The notes beneath the pieces are model-generated. The model ran no database searches and was not told the origin of the DNA. It was given only the letters and a program-made list of their open reading frames with translations. A stretch of 64,000 nt of DNA, from assembly GCA_025024175.1 (NCBI GenBank), contig QCXZ01000137.1:12648001-12712000 (forward strand), given 5' to 3'. Positions 23,880 through 35,211 of this stretch are shown in pieces. This stretch comes from Rhyzopertha dominica (taxonomy: Eukaryota; Arthropoda; Insecta; Coleoptera; Bostrichidae). Each line of letters starts with the position of its first letter. Position 1 is the stretch's first letter. The position numbers were made by a program, and so were the translations under genes.

Positions 23880-24990
23880 TTATAGACGGGACATAATTAC
23901 AAGAAAAAAGCAATGCAAGAAAGCGATGGGTTCAATGCAAAGCTGACAAATATGAGGATGCTGGATTCGCGAGAACTGGCGAGACATCAAATGACGACGA
24001 TACTCTGATCTAAATTTAAAAAATTGGCACTCTCTTATCTGAATTGCAATACTATTAAATATTTTGTAGATGTTGTAAGTAAGAGACCTAGTGAATAAAG
24101 CAGTGTAGTGTCTAGGGGGTGACAACAGTCCACGAAACCTAGTGTTCAAAAAGTGCATATCAGTACGAAAAGTGATTTTGTTGCATAGGTAGGGTGGACA
24201 TTTGAAAAACATAATTGAAAGGTATAAGCACGCCGCGTGTAACTCACGTCTATGGGCCTTGTTCAACCATCCTGCAGCAATCAACTTGTGTGAGATTCGA
24301 GAAAATTTTGGTATTCCGTAAATAAATCTCAAACAAGACTTTTGCAAACGTTCAATGCGATTGACATCTGCCCTGGTTAAACATGGGCCATACAAGACAT
24401 CGCGATAGTTCATATGACATAAGATCGTTGCATCTGTTATTTTGCTTTATTTTTAAGTTAATGTTTAAGATATGGCGTTAAGGATATAGCTTTTTCAAGC
24501 TAATGCATGCAACATTCAATTTTTTAGTAATGAAATTACTAAAACGTAGTTCCGTGTCTATATCAACACCCAAACTTTCCGCTACTTTAGAGCACTACAA
24601 AATACTATTACCAAGTTTAATCTTTAATAACACTTCAGCTAGTTCTTTGTTTTTACCAAATACTAGTATAGAGCTCTTTAAATCGTTCAAACTAAGTTAA
24701 TGTAGCAAAGAATTTNGTTGTAATTGCTTTAAANCTTCATTAATCATTCTATTTGCGAAATGTATATTACCAAAGGGAAACGAAAAACGGGCCTGGGTGT
24801 CATCAGCATATACATACGAAGTACCGTACTGAACACAACACAACAAGCTACATGTATCTATACAGAATTGAACAGATCCAAGCACAGATCCCTGAAGCAC
24901 CCCAGATGTAATAACTCCCTCCTCAGATGCACCGAAATCCGTCACAGGATATTGGTTAATATTGTTTACGGTTAGTAAAATAACATTCAA
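23880..24990 (-). pseudogene. LINE family B reverse transcriptase, C-terminal part (broken)
   Basis: The minus-strand piece at 24,990-24,697 carries the palm with SGVLQGSVLGS and YVYADDTQARFSF, so the catalytic YADD is kept. The 177-residue piece at 24,413-23,880 is the C-terminal region, with NYRDVLYGPCLTRADVNRIE, FSRISHKLIAAGWLN, PPYLCNKITFRTD and RHYTALFTRSLTYNIYKIFN, a pattern common after the thumb of CR1/Jockey-type ORF2 proteins. Between them (24,500-24,696) the reading is interrupted, although DNA similarity to the 46-kb copy continues. It has no promoter or start of its own. Confidence 0.82.
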
Positions 24991-25140
24991 TAAAACTCAC
25001 TGAATTCTGCGAAAATCCGACATACCATTCTGATGGACGCCTGCTAAATTTTTNCTCTAACCACTCTTTAACCACTCCCCGAAATTTCATGCTCATGATA
25101 TGTAATAAAGATAACAAGTGTTCTGAAAAGAACAACCATC

Positions 25141-27358
25141 CTACAAAAATTATAGTTAAATAAATTAATATATTCAAAACCGAAAACGAGATCGAATAAC
25201 AGTATTAAAACCAATAGTGATGACAATAGTTCTGTATCAGCGAATACATTTGGTCAAGTTTCCATATGTACGAGGTTTGTATAAGAAAATATCACACTAA
25301 TGATAATTTAGTAACTTATAATTACAATTAAACAACACAAATATGATTATAATGTGATCAACTCTCATAAAAGGGATAAAACCGCGTTGGCTACACATCA
25401 TTTTGATGACATAACTCGGATTTTAATAATGTTACTCTCATGGATAGGGAACTTAATAATTTAAATTAAAATATCAGTGAAATGACTTGTGCATGGAAAA
25501 ATACATAATACCATTAATTTTAGAAATGATACTGAGAACTTGAGTATGGTATACAATAGTTTACTTAATAAATAACACTCATAAAAGATTCGTTTGTAAT
25601 CATAAAATATATAAAAATGTTTATGTTTAATTTAAGCGGACTATAGTACTTGTTAATGGTTGTTCTAACACATTTTATTAAAGATCCTATGTTGACAATG
25701 GGACGTTATACTCTACTCTCTGTAGAATACATAGGTATCGAAATATAACGGACACAGTCCTTGTGTTGCCAAGCACGCCGAAGAATAGTCTGATTTCAGG
25801 TTTAAAAATTAATAAACTATCAATGTTTTCCTAAGTGTAGTGGTATTGGAGATAGGTTATGATTTTATTGACTGTGATAATATATATTGCTAAAGTTTGT
25901 AATGTCAGATATCTGTTTAGTGTTCTATGTCATTGTGATTGCTAATTTGGTGCTAAGCTTTTAGCCTTGATAAATGACTTAGAAACTTCGGCAAAGATAC
26001 AACGTCCTTTATTAATGTCCCCATTCCAAAATTAACTTACGTACTATTTATTAATTTATTAAGACAACCATTATTTATAAAAGTTATTATTTTTATCTTA
26101 TGTTCGATAACTGAAAATAGTCATCGTTGTTAATTCAAGATCTGCTCAAATACTACAAACAAAAATTCATATAGTTTGAGGTTTGAGAAAACAATTTCAT
26201 AGATTGAATGCTGTACCTAAGTAAAAAGTTAGGGGCAGCCCATGTCAAGACGTAAAAAGACAATATAACCACAGAAATCAAAACATAATTTGAAACTCAA
26301 AAAAATTAAAAATCTTTGTGTAAAGCTTTTCCGTATTGGTACATATATGCTATTTTAATATTAATATGCTCTATATTATGATTTATTGCATGCCCTTGCC
26401 TATGCACTTCTGGTGCTATTTAATTTAGGTAGTTCAATCTGTTTTGAGTCCAGGTGGCTTAGACATCCAGCCTACAACAGTGTTAATAACAAAGAAGCAA
26501 CCAAGGATATACAAAATAGAATAATTAAAAAATATCCATGCTGCGTGCTTATGTCATGTTATCAATGACATGAGACAAAAGCCTTGTTTCTATATTGTAT
26601 AAGAATTAGTACATAGTCTTTTTTGTATATAGAGCATTGAAAAGATATGTTTCAAAATTAGATATAAAATCATTTAGGTGTTCACTCGGAGTAAATATAG
26701 AAGACTAACAGGAATGCGGAAAATAAAATAAATAGGTTAAAGCATGAGTGTTAGCATTATTTGACATGGTGATATATTTATCTGCAAAAAAGACAACAAT
26801 AAATTTGGTCAATCAACTTTTCCTTCAAAACAAGTAAAATATGACTGTAAAGGCTACCATATTTAAACATTTGAATGTTTTAAGTTATTTGTGCCGAAAT
26901 AACATAACTACCTTATATCAGAATATTGTAGCTCTCACAACCTTATTACAACTTCCTGTTTCTCAAGCTACCAAGAAATAGGTTTTCCAAATTAAAACTA
27001 ATACGTACTACATAAGTTAATGATGGGATGGGGACATTAGCTTATATACTACGTATGGCTTATAACTGGGACAAGGAATAATACAACCAAAATTAAAATT
27101 AATAACACGATATGTACCTAAAGAGTTCAATAAGGCAAATAAAACTCTGAACTCTGTCAACAATTTCTTTTATTATAAATGCATAATATACATGAATTTG
27201 CTAAAGCTAAATTTTGAAACAGTGAAACTACAGTAGACTGTTTAGTGACAGCTGATATCAGCATATTTTTTTCAGAAGAAAAATAGTATTCGTAATTTTA
27301 TGCGGTTTGTTCTGATAATAATAAAAAAGTTATTTATTATTAATGCAAAAGGAACGTA
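25141..27358. other. AT-rich non-coding stretch
   Basis: No gene or element is recognised. Short open frames here have no family features. Confidence 0.4.
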
Positions 27359-27724
27359 TACAGAGTGGTATTTTAGAATTCGGACACTTGCATAGCATAC
27401 TACTGAATTCTTTGGGCCGTCTTTTTATAACTGTTGCCAAGCTACAATAAGCACGGCGATAGTACTGAAGGTTGCAGTTCAATGTCACACCACAGCTCCG
27501 AAATGTGAGCTTTCTGCAACCTTAAAGTTAATTATCCCACAAAACACTTCAGAATATGTTGAAAATATACACTCCCAGGCGTTTTCTCACATTAGAATAT
27601 ATCAAATAAATAAAAAATCGACAGATGACAAGTATACGTCACTTTCCTGAGAGGCGGCAAATTGATTTAATAGATAATTTCCATAAGCGCCCTAGATTCA
27701 TGAATCACTTATAGAAAGCCTGTA
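27359..27724. mobile_element. MITE family B, copy 1
   Basis: The reverse complement of 31,760-32,230 aligns with this segment, for example over CTTTTTATAACTGTTGCCAA, the TCGACAGATGACG-like block and the CCATAAGCGCCCT block near the right end. Its right end reads CTTATAGAAAGCCTGTA and its left end TACAGAGTGG, compatible with a Tc1/mariner-type terminus. It is about 100 bp shorter than the other copy because of an internal deletion. Confidence 0.65.
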
Positions 27725-28880
27725 CTATTGTGGTACCCCGGTTAGGAAAGAGCAATCCTAGATAAATCACAGTTGCCACTCGCATATTAGGAGTCGAGTC
27801 GGTGTATACATATGTTTGTGTATAAATAGGAAAATATACCTTGTTTATCCTTTCAATTAAGCCATTTAATAATGTACATTCTGAATGCAAGTGAAAGTAA
27901 CGCCATTCATTCTCTGGACATTAATGTCATCTAAATAAGGATAAATTCATTTCTATTGATTCAGAAGCAATTTTGAAATGAAGAATGAGCGCTTCGTGTT
28001 GAAAAATGTTTCATAAGCACAACATATATTTAGCGCTGGCACGACAAAGCACCGCCGACAAAAGACAATAAGTTGTTAGGCCTCCACGTTTCACAATATC
28101 ATTTTATTATGCACCTAATGAATGTTTTCTCAGCTTTTCATGTACAACGAACAATAAAAACAAATTACAATTATTTTTACTTCAAGCTTCCCTTGGCAGA
28201 AACCCACAATTAGCTGTCATTAGGCGACGATAGCGTTAATAAAAAGAAATGATAACGCTCTCCTAACGCACACACCGGGCAAGTAATAAGCTCGAAGAAC
28301 AATAAATAACTATCTGCTTAAATATATAAGGCATATTGTAATAACCACCTTGAGTGCGTACACAACATCCGCAGGCTCTAAGGTTGAAAAAGCCACCTGA
28401 TGGCAATTTAACGATAATGGGGTGATTGTATGCGTTGTCATTGCCATTATAAATTACATTCCCGGTGGGGATTACCATACGATTGTTGTATTTAGCGCTT
28501 GTCTACCGATGGGGTAGCACGGCCACTGCAAGGCCACGGAGATGGCATTCGTTTGCATAAATAGACATGTGCTAACGGAACAGCACAGAAACGAAACTGC
28601 ATTAAAGGCGTTAAAAAAGTATTTTCTCATAAAACAAGAAATTTACAAACTCCTGATCTCCACGTGATGTTCAGCAACTTCTGACAAAATGAAACCACAC
28701 ATTCTATAATATAGGCATAATTTTAGGTCATTTGAATATAGTTTTCAAATAATGTCTCGGATTGTGCGCCGAGATATCTACTTAGTTTTTTCTGATAAAC
28801 AAAATAAATAGTGAACATTTCAGGATGCACTAACGTATTTTTCGCACCGTTTCTTCAACCCTGTCATTCTTGATTGATTG
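27725..28880. other. Non-coding stretch with a GC-richer island at about 28,000-28,560
   Basis: The island contains AGCGTTAATAAAAAG, TAGGCGACGATAGCG and GGGTAGCACGGCC, against AT-rich flanks. No coding frame with recognisable features was found. It could be regulatory. The remainder is featureless. Confidence 0.3.
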
Positions 28881-29905
28881 GTTGAACCAGCGTACGGTCA
28901 GCATTTCTGCCACTCCCTGATATACCCACGGGCAGGCCGTCTACACTGGGTTGAAGGGGTGCAAGCTGATTGCTAGTAGTCCGAGTACCTAGCGTATGTA
29001 AAGGACATGTAAGGACTGGAGTGGGAATATTATACAGGTACATTCATATTCTTTGAATGTTTTCTTGGTGTTGTTGACATCATCCGTCGATTTTAGAGTG
29101 GCTGGTTTCTTCTACGTCGTATAACCTGAGTGACTCTTTGTTGATCTATTTCTTTTTTTTTGCCATTTCTAGCCATTGTTCTTCATTCTTCCCTGATTTC
29201 TGGATTACCCTCTCTATAGTTGTTTTCCATGTAAAGCAGGTTCTACCTTTTTTAGTATGTATGTGCTTAATGTCCAGGCCTTGCTTAATATGCGGTCTAC
29301 CTCTCTCCTTTGGAGATGTCTACAGTATTTCATCACGTACATATGTCTATATTTTTATTATGATCGTTCTGCCACCCAGTAGTTCTGCTTTTTCTCGTTT
29401 TCATTTATTGTCTTGACTAGAAGTTGTTTAATACATTTCTCTTCATTTCTTAAGCTTTTCCCATTTGTCTGTGTAGTTGCGCCATTTTTTACTCTAACGT
29501 CATGGTTGGCATAATTATCGCTATATAGAATCTTTATCAATTTCCAGTGTGGTTTATGTTTCTCTAAAAATGGTAATATCACCCTTTTTACGTGTGTGCA
29601 ATGTTCATCCGTTCTCCAAGCGTTTCTCTGCGGCTAAGATGGCTGGTTACGCATGCACCTAGATATTTCATTTTCTTTGTTGTTATCAAAGCCCAGTTCC
29701 CTATCTCGTATTTTGTGTCTGTTTCTAGGATTGTTCTGTTGAAAGGATCTCTTATCATGATGTTGCAATCGAGTAGTTTATTGTCAGTCTATTTTTGTGG
29801 AGATCGCATTCTGCCTTTTATAAGAATTCTGCCAAGTATTTTACGTTCTCCGTTATTACTATAAGGTCATCTGCATATGCAAGGACTATATAAGTAGTAC
29901 TATTT
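28880..29905 (-). mobile_element. LINE remnant (RTE/Jockey-like), 3' part
   Basis: On the minus strand, near 29,884-29,864, one frame reads LAYADDLIVITE, the reverse transcriptase active-site box. It is followed by a KKMKYLG block (about 29,670), a KPHWKLIKILYSDNYANHDV stretch (29,550-29,500) and, near 29,250, KGRTCFTWKTTIERV, like the GRPxxxW block at the end of RTE/Jockey polymerases. A non-coding tail seems to run to about 28,880. Several stops and frame changes break it, and the part before the YADD box is absent. Confidence 0.65.
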
Positions 29906-30860
29906 CATTCTGCTACTTGTTAAAGTTTTCCTTGTTGATGATATTTTTTTTTGAAAGCTTCATGTCGTGCAATGGTGAGAATACGGGGCATATTGGATAT
30001 GCCTCTGTCTTTTGTTTCGTTGTTGTGGTTTGTCCAAACAACTGCACTGTAGTATTTTCGTGCAGNCGAGCTTTAATAACTTTAATTATATTATTAATTA
30101 TANTTAAATTATTAATATTGAAATTATACTGCGAGTAACGCTGTTCAAATATCTTTTATAACTTCGACAAGGCAAGGTTACTGAGCGATCGGGACATGTC
30201 TTTGCAATAACGTTTGCTATAACTTTTTTTCACTCATATAGCAGTCTTTGGTTTAGATGCGTTTCTGTCGCGAAAGGCAAGGTGGGACATCTTACCTACT
30301 GAGCCAGTTTTCCTAGAATTGCCGTATTAGTTGTAAAAGTGTTCGTAGATTTCTATTTTTTTATGATTACCTTTACTTACCTTTTTTTAATCGTTCATTA
30401 ACATTTTATATACACCTGAACAAAGACACAAATTGTTTTATCTTTGCGTAGAGAACACGGCACAACGACACAACGCTGAAATAATGGAAAGCCCTACAAA
30501 ACGAATAAAAAAAAACGAATCCTTAGTGGAACCTAGACACCTATAAGATAAACTACTCCATAAAAGTTCTGCAAAAACCACAGTAATGTTGTCAGCTATT
30601 ATGATATCATGATGACAAAACTGAAAACATTGGGACTTGAGAACTCAAACAATTAATTGCATTATTTCAATTTTGACCTTTGATAAATGTCCTTTATTGA
30701 ATAAAATCATTTTTTTTTCAATTTTATAATTTCGCACTCCAATTCTGATTAGATATGTATGGCTAACATCAACTCATGCAACTTGTTTAGTGGGGCTCTT
30801 GAAGCCACCATCAAGTTGCATTATTTTGGTAGTTTTTATCCGAAGTCGATCTCAAATAGC
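29906..30860. other. AT-rich non-coding stretch
   Basis: No recognisable gene or element; some Ns at about 30,066-30,103. Confidence 0.4.
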
Positions 30861-30879
30861 AATGGCATTATATTAAACT

Positions 30880-31110
30880 GTGAAGCCGGTGTATATAATA
30901 GCGTTCGTGTGGAACATGACGTGTAGACCAGACTGGAGCGACAACGGACAGCAAACGATAGCATCTCCAGTCATTACAATAACAAATAAGAAAAGAGAGC
31001 GCCGTGTACCAGGGCTCACTCAGATCGCATAAATAGTGCGCTCTGTGTTCGGTGTCTGCCGTAGTACTCGTTTGTGGTTGCACCGTCGGCCGACAGACAA
31101 ATCGACTCAT
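30880..31110 (+). promoter_or_regulatory. Promoter-like island with two TATA-type boxes
   Basis: A GC-richer block contains GTATATAATAG (about 30,890-30,900) and GCATAAATAGTGCGCTC (about 31,027-31,043), each followed by 25-40 bases of mixed sequence where a start site could lie. No downstream coding exon is identified, so it could be a distal 5' exon, an enhancer RNA promoter or coincidence. Confidence 0.25.
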
Positions 31111-31759
31111 CGATTGAATCCTGTGGATTGTACATTTTTTTCGATGGTGTCATAATAAGATCAGTTTTTATTACAAACATCAGGCTTGCTAAATTTCAAG
31201 TACGGTGTTTACCTCGGTATTTACTTATTTGTAAGTTGCCTTATAGCTTGATTTGGATTGTGGAGATTTCAACGATGGGTCAGGAACGTAACCTACGCTA
31301 ATTGAATTCCTATACCTATAGCAAGTGCCTTGTGATGGTGATATCTTTCTGATGTCATTATAAGTATTACTAGCATCCAAATTAGGTATAATAACAGTAA
31401 TATTTAAATATATACGCGTTCACCAGTTATTTTCAGGATTACCTATAAGTCTAAATTATGGAATATATATCTTCCATCAGCTTCAAGGTCTGAGCTTAGT
31501 TAATTCCTCGTGTTTTCACTGTGTAAGTACCTATTACTTAAGTAAGTACCACTATTATTTTACAAGCTTTTTAGAATTTGTCTGATGTACACCTTNTGCA
31601 TTTAAGTTACAGAGTGTTAGGTGCTGATTTAATTTTGANTCTTTTTGGAATAACTNTAATCTAACTCTGGAAATGCTATTGCCGAAATNGACACATTCGA
31701 CAAATGGCTTCACCCACAACAGGATNTTTTTACGTATGGGAATTTTTCTAGTTTGAAAA

Positions 31760-32230
31760 TACAGGGTTTCTATAAATGATTCGTGCATCCAGGGCGCTTG
31801 TGGAAATTATGGATTAAATGGGTTTGCCGCCTCTCAGGAATGTGAACACAACAATTGTTTTAACGTCATCTGTCGATTGTTGAATTATTTGATATATTTT
31901 AATATAAGAAAACGCGTGGGAGTGTGTATTTTTAACATACTATGTAGTGTTTTGTGCATTAATCACTACATAAAGCTTCCGCAGTGCAAGACTGAAGATC
32001 TAGAGGTTACCACAAGCCTACTATACCAATAATTATTGTTATTTCTTAAATATGAAAGAAAACTAGAACCAACATTATTGGAAAATCTTTATAGAGCCAT
32101 CAATTTCGTGACTATAAATTGATCTCCAACATCAAAGCATATAGTAGCTTGGCAGCAGTTATAAAAGGGCGGCACAAAGCATTCAGAAATCAACGCCGCC
32201 AGCGTTGCATGAATTTATAGAAATCCTGTA
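31760..32230. mobile_element. MITE family B, copy 2, with terminal inverted repeats
   Basis: The left end TACAGGGTTTCTATAAAT and right end ATTTATAGAAATCCTGTA are inverted repeats with one mismatch, continuing into TCRTGCA-type sequence on both sides. TA at each end is compatible with a Tc1/mariner-type TA target. The reverse complement matches 27,359-27,724. At 471 bp with no transposase it is non-autonomous. Confidence 0.75.
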
Positions 32231-32345
32231 GTATTAATTTTTATGCAATTACGCCAAATAGAATATTCAAAGTACGTGATATACAATTAAGACTATATTC
32301 ACTTGCCATTAGAACTATTTATGAAAACTTGTTAAATATCGAATT

Positions 32346-32973
32346 GTGATGGATAAGCAAAGGAACAAAGTGCACGAACTTCCGAACTATCCGTTCATAC
32401 CTATTCTAAATTCTGCAACTTCTCTCAAATTGTTAACCAGGTTATATTATCTTTCCAAAGTTCTTGCAAAGACATGTCCTGGTCGCTTAATAACCTTACT
32501 TTGTCGAAGTGACTTTTCCCAAGCCCAGCATGATGACTCACTTTCAAATGTGCATTCTAGAAGGCATGACTTCAATGTTGAGAGCCACGCCACTGAGAAT
32601 AATGGCTACGAAGATACCAATATCTTGCCTGTACTTCAACCACTACACAATCTATATAACACCGGAAAAATAACTCCTGGGAAGATATTAGACAGAATAA
32701 GAGAACAAGCTTCATACTAATGGGTTTAGTCTCTGAAAGAACAAAAAAAACGGTAGACAGTTTGCAGCTGTCTTGACCACTGATGATAACATCAAAACAA
32801 AACAAAATATGCAAAGGAAAGACGAGAAGGGCAACAAAAAATAAGTGAAGTTGTGAAAAGAGGATTCCAGGGTGTAGGAAAAAAGACAACAAGTGCGTTG
32901 GATGTCAAGTATGCAACACTATAATGAAATTACATGACAGTACTCGGTGTGGCTATTGTTCCGGGTGGTTTTA
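32346..32973 (+). pseudogene. Possible pogo/Tigger-type transposase tail (broken)
   Basis: A 124-residue open frame (32,346-32,720) ending NTGKITPGKILDRIREQ is followed, in a second frame, by NGRQFAAVLTTDDNIK (from 32,749), which resembles the segment after the catalytic core of pogo/Tigger-type (DDE_1) transposases. In a third frame comes a Cys-rich stretch (KCVGCQVCN, then RCGYCSGWFY, about 32,891-32,974) that could be the remnant of a C-terminal PHD-like finger. The Tc1/mariner-type element begins exactly at this last tyrosine codon. The catalytic core is absent, and the assignment rests on short motifs recalled without a search. Confidence 0.35.
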
Positions 32974-33676
32974 TACAGAATGGCCCATTAGTGCGTGGAC
33001 GGAATATTATGCAATTGTTATTACAGCTTTTAAAATTCTGCGAGTGCAGCGTAGTAGGGAGTGATTAAGTCTACAAAATAAAAATATTTTTGCTCTTCCC
33101 CCCAATATATACGAGGGTGGTTCAATACATTCTTATATTTTTTTTTAATGGAACACCCTGTATATTATTACATTTTTGGATTCCTCTTTTAATTTTAATG
33201 GAACTTAATATAACATATATGGGGTCTAAAATACACTGTTGTAAAGTTATTTCATTTTTTCCAAAATTTTGACGTTTCGGAAAATTATTATATTTTAAAA
33301 ACCTTTATAGCTAGAGGTATGTAATTTCCGCAGGGATGTTACTAATAAAATGCACATCACCTGTAGATATCAAGAATTAATATAAGAATAGTTAGTAGTA
33401 CTAAAATTTACTTCAGAAAATTGATCATATTCAATCCCAGCCAACTCGATTTTTTTAAATAGCACCCTATTTTACTTTCACCGTAGTTCAATGCGCAAAT
33501 TAATTTCCTCTTACATGATATAAAGATGTATGTATTTATCTCTCATAGTTTTTAAGAAAATTGCATATTTTTAGGTTTAGTTTTATTTTAGTCCTTTGTA
33601 TGGTAGGCTATGGCGAAAACAATGAATGCACTTTTATCAGCTTTAAACTGTCAATGTTTGCTTAGTGTTATTAGTG
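32974..33676. repeat. Left terminal inverted repeat of the Tc1/mariner-type element
   Basis: It is about 703 bp, matched by 35,212-35,913 in inverted orientation. Within it a small module runs from TATACGAGGGTGGTTCA (33,108) to GGAACACCCTGTATA (about 33,150-33,164). These copies of the terminal motif point at each other, so each arm carries extra internal termini that could be additional transposase-binding sites or a fossil nested insertion. Confidence 0.85.
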
Positions 33677-33712
33677 ATTTATCTACGCGTTTAGTGTACC
33701 TAGTTTTTAAAA

Positions 33713-34777
33713 ATGACTCATTACTCTCAAAATGAACTAGTTGACATGGTGTTCATCCTGGGAGAGTCTGATAAAAATCCCTTATTGGCAAGTAGAGTTT
33801 ACGCTACACGGTTTCCTGAGAGGGAAAGAAAGCCGAGGGAAGAGACATTCAGAAAAGTTTTGAGTAGGTTTTTGCAGACAGGATCTGTGGTGTACAATAA
33901 GCATGATAGGGCAAAAAATTCTTTAACTGAAGAAAATGAACTTAACGTCATGGCTGCCGTCGTAGAAGACCCGCATATAGGTTGTAGGCAACTAACCCGA
34001 AATTTGGAAATATGCCGCACTTCAGTACAGCGCATCTTGAACAAAAATAATCTTTATCCTTACCGGTTACAACTGCATCAAGAGTTGGACGAAGGCGATT
34101 TTCAAAGCAGGACTAACTTCTGTACCCTAATGTTATAAAAAATCAATGACGATCAAGAATTTTTAAGAAATGTGCTTTTTACGGACGAATCTACGTTTCA
34201 CAGAAATGGATTTGTTAATTGCCACAACTATCATTACTACTCCGATGAAAACCCGCACCATCTACGAATGAACCATAACCAAGACAGGTGGTCTATAAAT
34301 GTATGGGCTGGAATTAATGGAAGCTACATAATAGGCCCATACTTTTTTGAAGGTACCTTAAATTCCTTGCGATATAGAGATTTTCTAGAGAATGAACTGT
34401 TTGATTTGCTGGAAAATGTTCCTTTGGCTTACGTGAGGGACATGTATTATCAACACGACGGAGCTCCTGCCCACAATGGCCAAATAGTGACAATGTGGCT
34501 TAACAACAGATTCCCAGAAAAATGGATAGGAAGGGCAGGACCAGTTCATTGACCAGCAAGGTCACCTGACCTAACACCGATTGACTTCTTTTTGTGGGGC
34601 TATATTAAAAATATTGTCTACCAAACTCCACCTACCACGGCGGAAGATATGAAAAATAGAGTAAGGGCAGAGTTCAGGGGTATTACACCCGAAATCTTAA
34701 CTAGGGTGGCGGTCTCATTTCATAGTAGAGTTGAAATGTGTTTGCACCACAACGGTCGCCATTTTGAACATTTGTTG
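33713..34777 (+). pseudogene. DD41D transposase with DUF4817-type N-terminus, interrupted by two stop codons
   Basis: One continuous frame of 355 codons, opening at the ATG at 33,713, encodes a Tc1/mariner-type transposase. Residues 1-60 (ELVDMVFILGESDKNPLLAS...) match the insect DUF4817 helix-turn-helix. A second helix-turn-helix follows (CRTSVQRILNKNNLYPYRLQ). The DDE core then has LFTDESTF (first Asp at 34,184-34,186), QHDGAPAH (second Asp, 34,457-34,459) and RSPDLTPIDFFLWG (third Asp, 34,583-34,585), with 41 residues between the last two. Stops occur in frame at 34,136-34,138 (TAA) and 34,550-34,552 (TGA, where the family has Trp just before PARSPDL). The family C-terminal block HNGRHFEHLL ends at 34,777; the frame stays open to 35,146 through low-complexity sequence. 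All catalytic residues are intact, so inactivation is recent. Confidence 0.87.
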
Positions 34778-34789
34778 CAGTGCCATTAC

Positions 34790-35060
34790 ATTCTTCGTTA
34801 TCTCGTTTTCACATACTATTGTTACTTTGTGTTATTTTGTTACTTGTTACGTTCCATGTATTTGCATACTATTGTTACTTTTGAGTTATTTAGTTGTGTT
34901 ACGTTCCTTGCATTTTGTTGCTTTGTTGTATTCAGATACATTTGTTACTTTTGTGTTGTTTTGTTGTGTGTTGTTTCCTGTATTTTTTTTTGTATTCACC
35001 TACTTTTGTTATTTTGTTATGGGTTACGTTTGTTGCTTTTGCTTTTTAATGATGTCTTTG
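34790..35060. repeat. Degenerate tandem repeats after the transposase
   Basis: A block containing TACTATTGTTACTTT, GTTATTTTGTT and GTTACGTTCC is repeated about four times with drift, in units of roughly 55-75 bp. It lies between the transposase end and the right inverted arm, and it makes the Phe/Leu/Tyr/Cys-rich open frames seen there, which are not protein-coding. Confidence 0.6.
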
Positions 35061-35211
35061 AATTTTCAATTAAACATAATACTCATATTTGGTCTATATT
35101 TATTTGTTTTTTTTTAATTTTAAATATTATATTAATGTTAATATGACTAAAGCAGTACAAACATTATTTTCTCAAAAATGATTGAAGATAGACACATACA
35201 AATGTAGTAGA

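Larger units (their letters stand above)
23569..25140 (-). mobile_element. LINE family B, copy 1 (5'-truncated, minus strand)
   Basis: Read on the minus strand this is the 3' part of a non-LTR retrotransposon: a thumb/palm piece at about 25,130-24,956 (KFRGVVKEWL, FTNRKQY), the palm with SGVLQGSVLGS and an intact YADDTQ box, the C-terminal region, a 3' UTR and a (TTA)n tail. About 1.0 kb at the 3' end matches 45,985-47,035 closely, including the 3' UTR. The 5' end is missing, as expected from incomplete target-primed reverse transcription. The (TTA)n tail sets the family apart from the poly-A LINE at 12.4-15.0 kb. Confidence 0.85.

Noticed and set aside
34592..35146. Cys/Phe/Leu-rich membrane-like frame after the transposase
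   Set aside because: Beyond 34,777 it is translated low-complexity tandem repeat; the real transposase homology ends at HFEHLL.
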